In this document: positions 1-5,669 of the stretch, one piece after another
Numbering within the stretch: position 1 is the stretch's first letter
How the letters are laid out: every line of letters begins with the position of its first letter
NCBI GenBank assembly: GCA_009924535.1
Contig: RFRI01000077.1
Span: 1 to 6,690, forward strand
Origin: Verrucomicrobiota bacterium
Lineage (GTDB): Bacteria > Verrucomicrobiota > Verrucomicrobiia > Opitutales > UBA953
Direction: 5' to 3'
Length of the DNA: 6,690 nucleotides
Program-made: the position numbers and the translations under genes
The notes under the pieces: generated by a model
Database searches by the model: none
Told to the model about the DNA's origin: nothing
Seen by the model: the letters and a program-made list of their open reading frames with translations, nothing else

Positions 1-355
1 AGGCGGAAGATAGATTGGTGGAGAGAACGTCGTTCCATTCCTGCTCCGACATCGCCATGACGAGCTTATCGCGGGTGATGCCGGCATTGTTGACGAGGAT
101 CTCGACGGCGCCGAACTCGGCATTGATCTGCTCGCACGCCTTGGCGACCGCGGCGGCGTCCGAGACGTCGACCTGGAAGGCCTTGGCCTTCTGGCCCTTG
201 GCGAGGATGTCATTGGCGACCTGCACGCAGGTGTCCGACTTCGAGACGCAGAGCACGGTGTGACCGTGGGAAGCGAGACGTTCCGCGATGGCCTTGCCGA
301 TGCCGCGACCGGCTCCGGTGACGAGGGCGACGCGAGGAGAGTGCGTGAGATGCAT
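1..355 (-). CDS. fabG: 3-oxoacyl-ACP reductase FabG-like SDR, N-terminal part (runs off left edge)
   Basis: This is a short-chain dehydrogenase/reductase, most like FabG, which reduces 3-oxoacyl-ACP with NADPH in fatty-acid elongation in the cytoplasm. The visible 118 residues form the Rossmann half. They include the dinucleotide-binding glycine motif TGAGRGIG (residues 13-20), an acidic DVSD turn near residue 63, NNAGITRDKLVMAM (from residue 89), and the active-site Asn in STNLSSA (Asn114). The catalytic Ser, Tyr and Lys lie beyond base 1. The NNAGITRD stretch is typical of FabG among SDRs, but other SDR reductases cannot be excluded without the C-terminus. The ATG at 355-353 fits the usual distance to the glycine motif. 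No Shine-Dalgarno sequence is visible in front of it. The gene lies 81 bp downstream of the flavin reductase on the same strand, and no acpP, fabD or fabF is visible. Confidence 0.88.
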   Translation of the reverse strand, partial: MHLTHSPRVALVTGAGRGIGKAIAERLASHGHTVLCVSKSDTCVQVANDILAKGQKAKAFQVDVSDAAAVAKACEQINAEFGAVEILVNNAGITRDKLVMAMSEQEWNDVLSTNLSSA

Positions 356-381
356 CGGGGTTTTATGTGCAAGGAAACCGG

Positions 382-415
382 GCTGCTGGCAAGTGGCTAA
401 TGCCCCGCCGGCAGC
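382..415 (-). terminator. hairpin between flavin reductase and fabG, possible weak terminator
   Basis: GCTGCTGGC (382-390) faces GCCGGCAGC (407-415), nine positions with one G-T-type wobble. A second small stem, GGC-taat-GCC (395-404), sits in the loop. It lies just after the stop of the flavin reductase on the minus strand. Only a short TTT follows it, so it is at best a weak intrinsic terminator. It could also be a 3' stabiliser or part of the fabG leader. Confidence 0.35.
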
Positions 416-436
416 GTCCTGCCCCACCCTCCGCGC

Positions 437-1585
437 TCAGTAGACGTCGCGCTGATAGCGGCCGTCCTTCTTGAACTGCTTCACCCATTCCACGGCGGCC
501 TCAGGCGTCAGGCCGGCCTGCTCGGCCACGATGGCGTGCAGCGCCGCATCGACGTCCTTGGCCATGCGCTTGGCGTCGCCGCAGACGTAGAAATAGGCGC
601 CTTGCTGGATCCACTTCCAGAGCTCGACGGCGTTCTCGCGCATGCGATCCTGGACGTAGACCTTCGCGGCCTGGTCGCGGGAAAAAGCGGTGTCGAGGCG
701 CGTCAGCACGCCGGACTTCTGGTACTCCGCCCATTCGTCGGCGTACAGGAAGTCGTGGTCCTTGCGCTGGTCGCCGAAGAAGAGCCAGTTCGGGCCCTTG
801 GCGCCGCGGGTGGCGCGGTCCATCACGAAGCTGCGGAAAGGAGCCACGCCGGTGCCGGGGCCGACCATGATGACGGGAATGCTGTCATCGGCAGGGAGGC
901 CGAAATGGGAATCCGCCACGAAGATGGGCAGATCAGGCTCGTTCATACGGGCACGGTCGGCGAGGTAGCTCGAGCAGACGCCTTCGCGCTGACGGCCGTT
1001 GGTCTCGTAACGGACGACGGCGACGGTCAGGTGGATTTCCTGAGGATACTTCGAAGGCGCAGACGATATCGAGTAGAGGCGCGGCATCAGCTTGCGCATG
1101 AGTTCGATGAGCTCCTGGGCGGACGGACGGGCGGAGGGATTTTCAAGGAAAAGGTCGAGGAACTCGCGCTGCTCCATCCAGGCCTTCTTCTTCTCGGGGT
1201 CGGCTTCGCCGATGGCGGCCGCGAGGCGTGCCTTGTCGGCATCGTCGGTGGCGCGGTCGTGCAGGAGCTGGGCGAACTTATAGGTCGGACCGTTGAGGGC
1301 GAGGCGGGTCGACAGCGCCTGGCGAAGCGGTATCGGGGCAAGGTCCTTCGGAATCGTCACCGGCTCTTCGCCCGTGAAGCCGGCGGCCTGAAGCAAGGCG
1401 GCCACGGCCGCGGCGTTGTTGGTCGGGAAGACGCCAAGGCTGTCGCCGCACTTGTAGGTCAGGCCGCTGCCGGCGAGGGAGACGGAGAAGTGCTGGGTGT
1501 CCTTCTGGCTGGCCGGAGAGCTCAGGCGACGGCGGTCGACGAGGCGGGCCGGGAAGGGATGGTTCTTGTCGTAAGGTGCGGACAT
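437..1585 (-). CDS. flavodoxin-less CysJ-type NADPH flavin reductase (sulfite reductase alpha-like)
   Basis: A 382-residue protein matching the FAD-linker plus FAD/NADPH-binding half of the diflavin reductase family (CysJ, cytochrome P450 reductase). It carries RLYSIS for FAD binding (169-174), GVCSSYLAD (202-210), the NADPH loop GPGTGVAPFRSF (242-253), FFGDQRKDHDFLY (269-281), AFSRDQ with Lys308 and Tyr310 for the NADPH 2'-phosphate, YVCGDAKRMAKDV (333-345), and the terminal RYQRDVY, whose last Tyr should stack on the flavin. E. coli CysJ is about 600 residues because an FMN flavodoxin domain precedes this part. Here the protein starts at the linker, so it needs a separate electron acceptor such as a flavodoxin, a ferredoxin or a direct redox partner. 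No cysI or other sulfate-assimilation gene lies beside it. The ATG at 1585 is preceded by GGGG about 6-9 bases upstream, inside a hairpin. The reaction with NADPH and FAD is secure; the physiological acceptor is unknown. Confidence 0.87.
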   Translation of the reverse strand: MSAPYDKNHPFPARLVDRRRLSSPASQKDTQHFSVSLAGSGLTYKCGDSLGVFPTNNAAAVAALLQAAGFTGEEPVTIPKDLAPIPLRQALSTRLALNGPTYKFAQLLHDRATDDADKARLAAAIGEADPEKKKAWMEQREFLDLFLENPSARPSAQELIELMRKLMPRLYSISSAPSKYPQEIHLTVAVVRYETNGRQREGVCSSYLADRARMNEPDLPIFVADSHFGLPADDSIPVIMVGPGTGVAPFRSFVMDRATRGAKGPNWLFFGDQRKDHDFLYADEWAEYQKSGVLTRLDTAFSRDQAAKVYVQDRMRENAVELWKWIQQGAYFYVCGDAKRMAKDVDAALHAIVAEQAGLTPEAAVEWVKQFKKDGRYQRDVY

Positions 1586-1591
1586 GAAAGT

Positions 1592-1615
1592 ACCCCGCAG
1601 GATGCCTAGCGGGGT
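1592..1615 (-). promoter_or_regulatory. hairpin covering the ribosome-binding region of the flavin reductase
   Basis: ACCCCGC (1592-1598) and GCGGGGT (1609-1615) are exact inverted repeats. The stem continues inward as AGG/CCT (1599-1601 with 1605-1607) with one bulged A, giving about ten base pairs around a three-base loop. On the minus strand the structure ends six bases before the ATG, and its 3' arm contains the only purine-rich Shine-Dalgarno candidate (GGGG). It could limit translation of the reductase. Because it also lies about 30 bases after the stop of the preceding GH16-fold gene, it could instead protect or end that transcript, but no T-run follows. Confidence 0.45.
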
Positions 1616-1646
1616 TCTGATGCAAACCTCTTTTCCAAGGGTGGCC

Positions 1647-2339
1647 TTACTTCCAGACCTTGACCCAATCGATGTCGATGTCGTCCGGCAGCTGCTTGAG
1701 ATTCAGCTTGGGGCGGTCGTCTTCTAGGACGCGGTGGCTCAGCGCGAGGTTCATCGGACGGACGAATTCCTTCCGTTCGAGCTTATGGACAGGCTTGCCG
1801 TCCATGAACCAGGTGAAGGCCTTGTCGGTCCAGAGGACCCCGTAGGTATGGAATTTCTTGGAGAGGTCGCCCGACTTCATCGCCGGCAGAGGCTTCTCCG
1901 GGCGGAAATCCTGCTGGCCCGATTCAAGCGTGGCGCGGGCCCACGGATTGACACGATCTTTGCCGACCGAGCCAAAAACCACGTTGAGGCTCGGCGCGGT
2001 CTTCTCGTCGTCGCTGGCGATGCGGAACGTCCCGGAGTGACCCTCGGTCGCGTTCATGCGGATCGAAGCCTCGAAGTAACCGTACTGCTGGCTGAACTTT
2101 CCGCGCGTACTGATGCTATTCGTCTGAATCATGTCCGGGCCCATCTTGAGGCCGATCCGCAAGGCGCTTTCCTTGCCGACCTTGACGAAAGTCAAAGTCT
2201 CGCGAGCACCGGCCACGTTCCACTTCGTCTCATCGATCTTGTCGCCATTAAAGTCATCCGAGAAGACGATCTTCTTGCCCGCCGAAGGATCGGCGGCGAA
2301 GGCGGCGGAGGCCAGAAAGAGGAATGCGAGCGCGCGCAT
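1647..2339 (-). CDS. secreted GH16-fold (laminarinase-like) protein without catalytic residues
   Basis: A 230-residue protein starting with a type I signal peptide (MRALAFLFLASAAFA, cleavage before ADPS). One GH16-type jellyroll domain follows: FSDDFNGDKIDETKW (26-40), GYFEASIRM (87-95), KKFHTYGVLWTDKAFTWFMDG (about 161-181), a conserved SHRV strand, LKQLPDDID and the closing IDWVKVWK. In active GH16 enzymes the strand after GYFE carries E-x-D-x-x-E. Here the aligned stretch is SLNVVFGSVGKD (117-128), so nucleophile, Asp and acid/base become Leu118, Val120 and Gly123. Hydrolysis is therefore unlikely, and glycan binding is my inference. The start at 2339 is chosen over an upstream in-frame ATG at 2420 because it begins the signal peptide, sits five bases after the previous stop, and has GGAAG about nine bases upstream. 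It is the third gene of the coupled GH16-fold group. Confidence 0.85.
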   Translation of the reverse strand: MRALAFLFLASAAFAADPSAGKKIVFSDDFNGDKIDETKWNVAGARETLTFVKVGKESALRIGLKMGPDMIQTNSISTRGKFSQQYGYFEASIRMNATEGHSGTFRIASDDEKTAPSLNVVFGSVGKDRVNPWARATLESGQQDFRPEKPLPAMKSGDLSKKFHTYGVLWTDKAFTWFMDGKPVHKLERKEFVRPMNLALSHRVLEDDRPKLNLKQLPDDIDIDWVKVWK

Positions 2340-2344
2340 GGCGA

Positions 2345-3589
2345 TCACTTCCAGATCTTGACCCAATCGACCTCGATGTCGTCCGGCAGCTGCTTCAGGT
2401 TGAGGTTCGGACGTTCCCATTCGCCGCAGCGATGGCTGATGCTGAGGCTCATCGGGGCGTCGACCACGGGGCGGTCGACCTTATGCACGGGCTTGCCGTT
2501 GAGGAACCAGGTGAAACCCTTCTCGGTCCAGAGAAAGCCATAGGTGTTGAACTTCTTGGAGGACTCTCCGGCCTTCATGAGCTTGGTGCCGGAAGTCTCG
2601 GAGCGGAGCTCGTGCTGTCCCTTATCGTCGAGGTAGCGACCCAAGGGGGTGAGGTAATCGGCACCGGCGCTTTCCCAATAAAGGTTCATGCACGGGGTCA
2701 CCTTATCGTCCTTCGCACGGAGCGACATCGTGCCGCCGTGCCCTTTGTATCCGTTCATGCGGATGGAGGCCTCGAAGTAGCCGCGGGCCTGCTCGAACTT
2801 GCCGCGAGTAGTGATGCCGTTGGTCTGGATCATGTCCTCCTTCTTGATGAGCGTGATCCGGACTCCGGAAATCTTGGCCGCCTTGAAAGTCGTGATCGCG
2901 GTCGGCTCGCCGACCGTCGCCCTTTCCATATCGTCAGGGAGCTGCTTGAGGTTAAGGCTGGGGCGTTCGGCCTCGGAGACCCGGTGGGCGAGCTGGAAGC
3001 GCATGGGCTTGGCGACATCCTGCTTGTCGACCTGGTGCGCCTTCTTGCCGTTGATGAACCAGGTGAAGGATTTCTCCGTCCAGAGGATGCCGTAGGTGTT
3101 GAACTTCTTGGCGGCTTCGCCGGCCTTGAGGAACTGCGTCCACTTTCCTTCGGGGCGGGAATCGCGTTGACCAGAATCGTCGTTCCTCCGCGCCCAAGGC
3201 ATGATCTGGTCGGCGCCGAGTCCTTCGAAAATGAGCAGCATGTTCGGGGTCAGTTTTTCGTCGGCCGGCCCGAGGCGGAAGATCGCCGTGTGACCCTTGT
3301 AGGCGGGCATCCTGATCGAGGCCTCGAAGTAGCCGTACATCTGCTCGAACTTGCCGTTGGTGGTCACGCCGTTCCACTGGATCATGTCCTCGGCCTTACG
3401 CAGGGAGATACGCAGGACCTTGTCCTTGCCGCCCTTGACGATGGTCACCGTCTCGCGGTTGGCCGGCATGGTCCACTTGGTCTCATCGAGCGCCTCGCCG
3501 GTGAAGTCGTCGGAGAACGTGACCTTCATCCCGGTCTTCGGATCGACGGCCAAAGCGGACGCAGCGAGGAGCAGGCAGAGGAATCTCAT
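2345..3589 (-). CDS. secreted tandem GH16-fold protein, two domains fused, second lacking its N-terminal strand
   Basis: A 414-residue protein with signal peptide MRFLCLLLAASALA, then two copies of the same GH16-type domain. Domain 1 (about 16-220) is complete up to SLNLKQLPDD (211-220), where the usual I.DWVKVWK ending is missing. Domain 2 (about 222-414) starts abruptly at MERATVGEPTAITTFK and lacks the signal peptide and the FSDDF...DETKW strand, but runs to IEVDWVKIWK. The catalytic strands read NMLLIFEGLGAD (116-127) and CMNLYWESAGAD (300-311). The nucleophile position is Met in both (117, 301) and the Asp is Leu, but the acid/base Glu is kept (122, 306), unlike in the neighbouring paralogues. 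The structure suggests two ancestral tandem genes merged by a deletion. The ATG at 3589 overlaps the TGA of the preceding gene as ATGA, indicating translational coupling. A start at 3613 is possible but would place eight residues before the signal peptide. Export is well supported, catalysis is doubtful, and any ligand is unknown. Confidence 0.84.
   Translation of the reverse strand: MRFLCLLLAASALAVDPKTGMKVTFSDDFTGEALDETKWTMPANRETVTIVKGGKDKVLRISLRKAEDMIQWNGVTTNGKFEQMYGYFEASIRMPAYKGHTAIFRLGPADEKLTPNMLLIFEGLGADQIMPWARRNDDSGQRDSRPEGKWTQFLKAGEAAKKFNTYGILWTEKSFTWFINGKKAHQVDKQDVAKPMRFQLAHRVSEAERPSLNLKQLPDDMERATVGEPTAITTFKAAKISGVRITLIKKEDMIQTNGITTRGKFEQARGYFEASIRMNGYKGHGGTMSLRAKDDKVTPCMNLYWESAGADYLTPLGRYLDDKGQHELRSETSGTKLMKAGESSKKFNTYGFLWTEKGFTWFLNGKPVHKVDRPVVDAPMSLSISHRCGEWERPNLNLKQLPDDIEVDWVKIWK
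2927..2960 (-). other. fusion seam between the two GH16-fold halves
   Basis: Reading leftward on the minus strand, the domain-1 ending LKQLPDD passes into MERATVGEPTAI without the DWVK-WK ending that closes every other copy. Domain 2 then aligns with the other copies only from about their residue 44. At the seam the minus strand reads ATATGGAAA, which in another frame would give Ile-Trp-Lys like the lost ending. This may be a remnant of the former gene end. The junction is inferred from comparison with the neighbouring paralogues. Confidence 0.6.
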
Positions 3590-4281
3590 GGGATCTTGAA
3601 GACCTTGACCCAATCGATCTGCAACGGCTCGGGGCCGAGCTTGGGATTCGTGAAATCCTTGAGCAGACCGCCTTCGGGCAGGGCCTGGTAAAACTCGAGG
3701 TACATCGGGGCGCTCGGGATCGGGCGGGACATCTTATGGACCTGGCGGCCTTCGACGTACCAGATGTAAGCCTTATCGGTCCACTGGAGGCCGTAGGTCA
3801 GGAACTTCTTGTAAGACTTTCCGCCGTCCATCGAAATCACTGGCTCCTTGGGGGTCAGGTGATGGGAGCCGGCTTCGTCGACGATATCCAGGTCAGGAGA
3901 AATCTTGTCCGCACCCGTGAAGGTGAAGCGCATGGCCGCGGAGGGGCTCTTCGACAAGTCTTCGTTACGGATGCCGAACGTGACCCAGCCACGGCCCTTG
4001 GACTGCACGGCGCGGATGGAAGCCTCGAAGTAACCTTGGGCGTGCGTGAACTTCTTGGAAGAGTTGACCCAGCTGCCACTCCAGAAACCCGGCTTACCGT
4101 TGGAAGTCACCTCGATCTGCAGCTTGCCGTCGACGATGCGCGCGCCGCCGCCCGCGTTCCACTTCTTGGTGTCGAGCTCCTTGGCGTTGAAATCATCCTC
4201 CCAGACCGGCTTCAGGCCGTTATTGGGAGCTGCGCCCAGCGTCAGGGCGGCAAGGAGGGAAAAAAGCGGGAGGGCTTTCAT
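3586..4281 (-). CDS. secreted GH16-fold protein, second subtype, catalytic strand lost
   Basis: A 231-residue protein with signal peptide MKALPLFSLLAALTLGA and one GH16-type jellyroll: VWEDDFNAKELDTKKW (26-41), an N-terminal VDGKLQIEV strand, AQGYFEASI (81-89), KKFLTYGLQWTDKAYIWYVEG (158-178) and IDWVKVFK at the end. The position of the GH16 E-x-D-x-x-E strand reads AMRFTFTGAD (116-125), with Met117, Phe119 and Thr122 in place of the catalytic residues. This copy differs from the two downstream genes: it has LPEGGLLKDF and GPEP before the last strand, and LTPKEP in the middle. It shares these with the decayed gene upstream. Its stop overlaps the start of the next gene (ATGA). No Shine-Dalgarno is visible before the ATG at 4281, but a plausible promoter lies close upstream. 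A loop DLDIVDE (130-136) resembles the catalytic motif but aligns elsewhere. Role unknown; extracellular or periplasmic glycan binding is likely. Confidence 0.84.
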   Translation of the reverse strand: MKALPLFSLLAALTLGAAPNNGLKPVWEDDFNAKELDTKKWNAGGGARIVDGKLQIEVTSNGKPGFWSGSWVNSSKKFTHAQGYFEASIRAVQSKGRGWVTFGIRNEDLSKSPSAAMRFTFTGADKISPDLDIVDEAGSHHLTPKEPVISMDGGKSYKKFLTYGLQWTDKAYIWYVEGRQVHKMSRPIPSAPMYLEFYQALPEGGLLKDFTNPKLGPEPLQIDWVKVFKIP

Positions 4282-4299
4282 GAAACAGGGGTGAGAACG

Positions 4300-4327
4300 A
4301 TTAAAATCGGCGGTCGGAAAGAGGCAA
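4300..4327 (-). promoter_or_regulatory. candidate sigma70-type promoter of the GH16-fold gene group
   Basis: On the minus strand TTGCCT (4327-4322) is followed after 16 bases by TTTAAT (4305-4300). These match the -35 and -10 consensus at four and five of six positions. Transcription would start near 4293, leaving about a dozen bases before the ATG at 4281, which fits the missing Shine-Dalgarno. Vertebrate-style certainty is not possible here: the match is by eye and the spacing is one base short of the optimum. Confidence 0.35.
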
Positions 4328-4338
4328 GCCCTACCCTC

Positions 4339-4850
4339 TCATTGGTAGACCTTGACCCAGTCGACCCGCATGGGTTCGGGGCCCATATGGGGGTCCTTGA
4401 AGTTTTTCAGGAGCCCGGCCTCAGGCAGTCGGTTATGGTCAAACGAGATGAACATCGGCTTGGGCGTCGCCGGGATCGTCGGAGAAATCCGGATGGTATT
4501 GGCCAGCCGACCGTCCAGGTACCATCGGTAATCGGCAGGTCCCCACTGGAAGCCGAAGCGGTGGAACTTCTTGCTGTAGGTATTATCCTTAGGCATCGGG
4601 TTCTCCTTCGGGGTGAGATTCCGTCCGCGCTCCTCGTTGACGATCCACAGTCCAAGCCCGACCGAGTCGCCGCCGCCATTGCTGAAACCCATGCCGGCCG
4701 AAGGCGCCTTGCCGTCTTCATTGCCGATACCAAAGCCACACCCGTGGCCACCGGTCTGGACGAACATGATGGAAGCTTCATGGACGTCTCAGGGCCGGCC
4801 CAAAGGGAGCAGGCGCAAAAGAAAAGGAATAACAGACGCGAGGGGGTCAC
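4339..4850 (-). pseudogene. decayed GH16-fold gene: internal deletion with frameshift
   Basis: From a GTG at 4850-4848 the minus strand encodes a convincing signal peptide (MTPSRLLFLFFCACSLWA, then GPETSMK), which resembles the DPKTGMK start of the mature paralogues. Right after this the family sequence continues in a different frame: HEASIMFVQTGG, GFGIGNED, LTPKENP, YSKKFHRFGFQW, WYLDGR, LPEAGLLKNF, VDWVKVYQ, ending at 4339. Against the gene at 3586-4281, about 61 codons (from DDF..W to GYF) are missing. The two parts are one nucleotide out of frame, with a TGA just upstream in the family frame. The signal-peptide frame runs on as unrelated sequence to 4407. A 142-residue product could in theory start at the ATG at 4767, but it would have neither export signal nor first half of the fold. 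The strand corresponding to the GH16 active site (GMGFSNGGGD) also lacks catalytic acids. Confidence 0.75.
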
Positions 4851-4853
4851 GGC

Positions 4854-4869
4854 TTAGGGGCACCCCTAA
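4854..4869. repeat. palindrome just upstream of the decayed GH16-fold gene
   Basis: TTAGGGG (4854-4860) and CCCCTAA (4863-4869) are exact inverted repeats around a two-base centre. The palindrome ends three bases before the GTG start on the minus strand. It could be an operator for a dimeric regulator or a hairpin at the leader. The A-rich side (4868-4876) is the wrong orientation for a plus-strand terminator. Confidence 0.4.
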
Positions 4870-4870
4870 A

Positions 4871-4903
4871 GAAAAACCACTAGACGCAGGGTGCAAGCCC
4901 TAG
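4871..4903 (-). terminator. possible terminator of the pseudouridine synthase gene
   Basis: Downstream of the stop at 4918 the minus strand has nested inverted repeats, CTAG/CTAG (4900-4903 with 4880-4883) and AGGG/CCCT (4898-4901 with 4888-4891). GGTTTTTC follows (4878-4871). The stem is short and imperfect but the T-run is real. If it works, it separates this gene from the GH16-fold cluster. Confidence 0.4.
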
Positions 4904-4917
4904 ATGGCCTCGCGGCC

Positions 4918-5622
4918 TCAGTTCTCGAAAATCGAGTCGATTTCCTTGCGGGAAAGCGGGCGACAATCACCCAAGGGCATCTTGCGCAGGACCAGCCCGC
5001 CGATCTGGAAGCGGCGCAGGGTCTTCACATGGAAGCCGAAGATCTCGAAGAGGCGACGGATCTCGCGCTTGCGCCCTTGGTCGAGATGCACCTCGAGGTG
5101 GGCGGCGTTATCCGGATGGCGGATGACCTTCTTGAAGCGCAGGTGCTCCCCTTCTTCGACGGCACCCTTGAGCAGGCGCGGCGTGAGCGTGGGGTCGTAA
5201 TCACGGTTAAGGATGATCTCGTAGCGCTTGATGACGCCACCGGAGGGATGCATGACCTTGTTGGCCAGTTCTCCGTCGTTGGTCAAAATCAGCAGGCCCT
5301 CGGAATCCTTGTCGAGACGACCGACGCAGAACAGACGCAGCTTGCCGTATTCCGGAGGGACCATGTCGAACACCGTCTGGCCGCCGTGCGAGTCATCGTT
5401 GGTGCAGAGATAGCCACGAGGCTTGTTCATCATCAGCACCACCGTGCGGTTCAACGGCTTGATGTGCTGGCCCTGGCAGAGGACGACGTCCACGGCCGGG
5501 TCGACCGGCTGTCCGGTCACGGCCAGCTTCCCGTTGATCATCACGGACCCCGAGGCGACCAGACGCTCCGCCTCACGGCGGGAGCAGACCCCCGCCTGGG
5601 CGAGGAACTTATGAATACGCAT
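4918..5622 (-). CDS. RsuA/RluB/E/F-family rRNA pseudouridine synthase
   Basis: A 234-residue enzyme that converts a specific uridine of ribosomal RNA to pseudouridine. The order is an N-terminal S4 RNA-binding domain (MRIHKFLAQAGVCSRREAERLV, about 1-47, the key residues being KFLAQAG and SRREAE), then the catalytic domain. That domain has NKPRGYLC (66-73), the catalytic loop GRLDKDSEGLL with Asp104 (101-111), LTNDGELA (113-120), DQGRKREIRRLF (181-192) and LRRFQIGGL (202-210). This is the full family length. I prefer the ATG at 5622 because family members start M-R-x-x-KFLA and AAGGA stands four bases before it. An in-frame ATG at 5658 would add 12 residues. The family splits into RsuA (16S), RluB, RluE and RluF (23S); the sequence looks RluB-like but I cannot fix the target site. 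It is divergent from folD. Confidence 0.93.
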   Translation of the reverse strand: MRIHKFLAQAGVCSRREAERLVASGSVMINGKLAVTGQPVDPAVDVVLCQGQHIKPLNRTVVLMMNKPRGYLCTNDDSHGGQTVFDMVPPEYGKLRLFCVGRLDKDSEGLLILTNDGELANKVMHPSGGVIKRYEIILNRDYDPTLTPRLLKGAVEEGEHLRFKKVIRHPDNAAHLEVHLDQGRKREIRRLFEIFGFHVKTLRRFQIGGLVLRKMPLGDCRPLSRKEIDSIFEN

Positions 5623-5669
5623 GGGTCCTTCGGAGGGCACGCCACTGGATTGAGGCATTTGCCCCCACA

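Larger units (their letters stand above)
1659..4364 (-). repeat. dispersed 14-bp repeat at the 3' ends of the GH16-fold genes
   Basis: CTTGACCCAATCGA (plus-strand spelling) occurs exactly at 1659-1672, 2357-2370 and 3604-3617, and with one change at 4351-4364. It encodes the closing I-D-W-V-K strand in each gene. Surrounding bases (for example the stretch for LKQLPDD) are also similar in the copies ending near 1647, 2345 and 2930. The copy expected at the fusion seam near 2927 is absent. These are paralogous gene ends, not a mobile repeat, but they are ready substrates for recombination. Confidence 0.7.

Noticed and set aside
536..1609. Long plus-strand open frame opposite the flavin reductase
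   Set aside because: It mirrors the codon structure of the reductase on the other strand, has no recognisable domain, and the minus-strand protein has complete family motifs.
2340..2420. Start at 2420 giving a longer GH16-fold protein
   Set aside because: The added 27 residues are the preceding gene's 3' end read in another frame, and they would bury the signal peptide.
2324..3691. 455-codon plus-strand open frame across the GH16-fold genes
   Set aside because: The translation is low-complexity (L, G, E, V, A, R rich) with periodic repeats that reflect the paralogous domains on the minus strand; it is a GC-rich antisense shadow.
3874..3894. DLDIVDE in the 3586-4281 product as a variant GH16 catalytic motif
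   Set aside because: By alignment with the paralogues it falls about 13 residues after the catalytic strand, where the others read W-A-R-A-T-L-E-S and similar; the true strand position is AMRFTFT. Structure prediction could overturn this.
4339..4767. The 142-residue open frame as an independent intact gene
   Set aside because: It begins in the middle of the domain without export signal, and the missing signal peptide is found just upstream one base out of frame.
3736..4857. 373-codon plus-strand open frame opposite two GH16-fold genes
   Set aside because: Antisense shadow with no protein signatures; it crosses the gap and promoter region between minus-strand genes.
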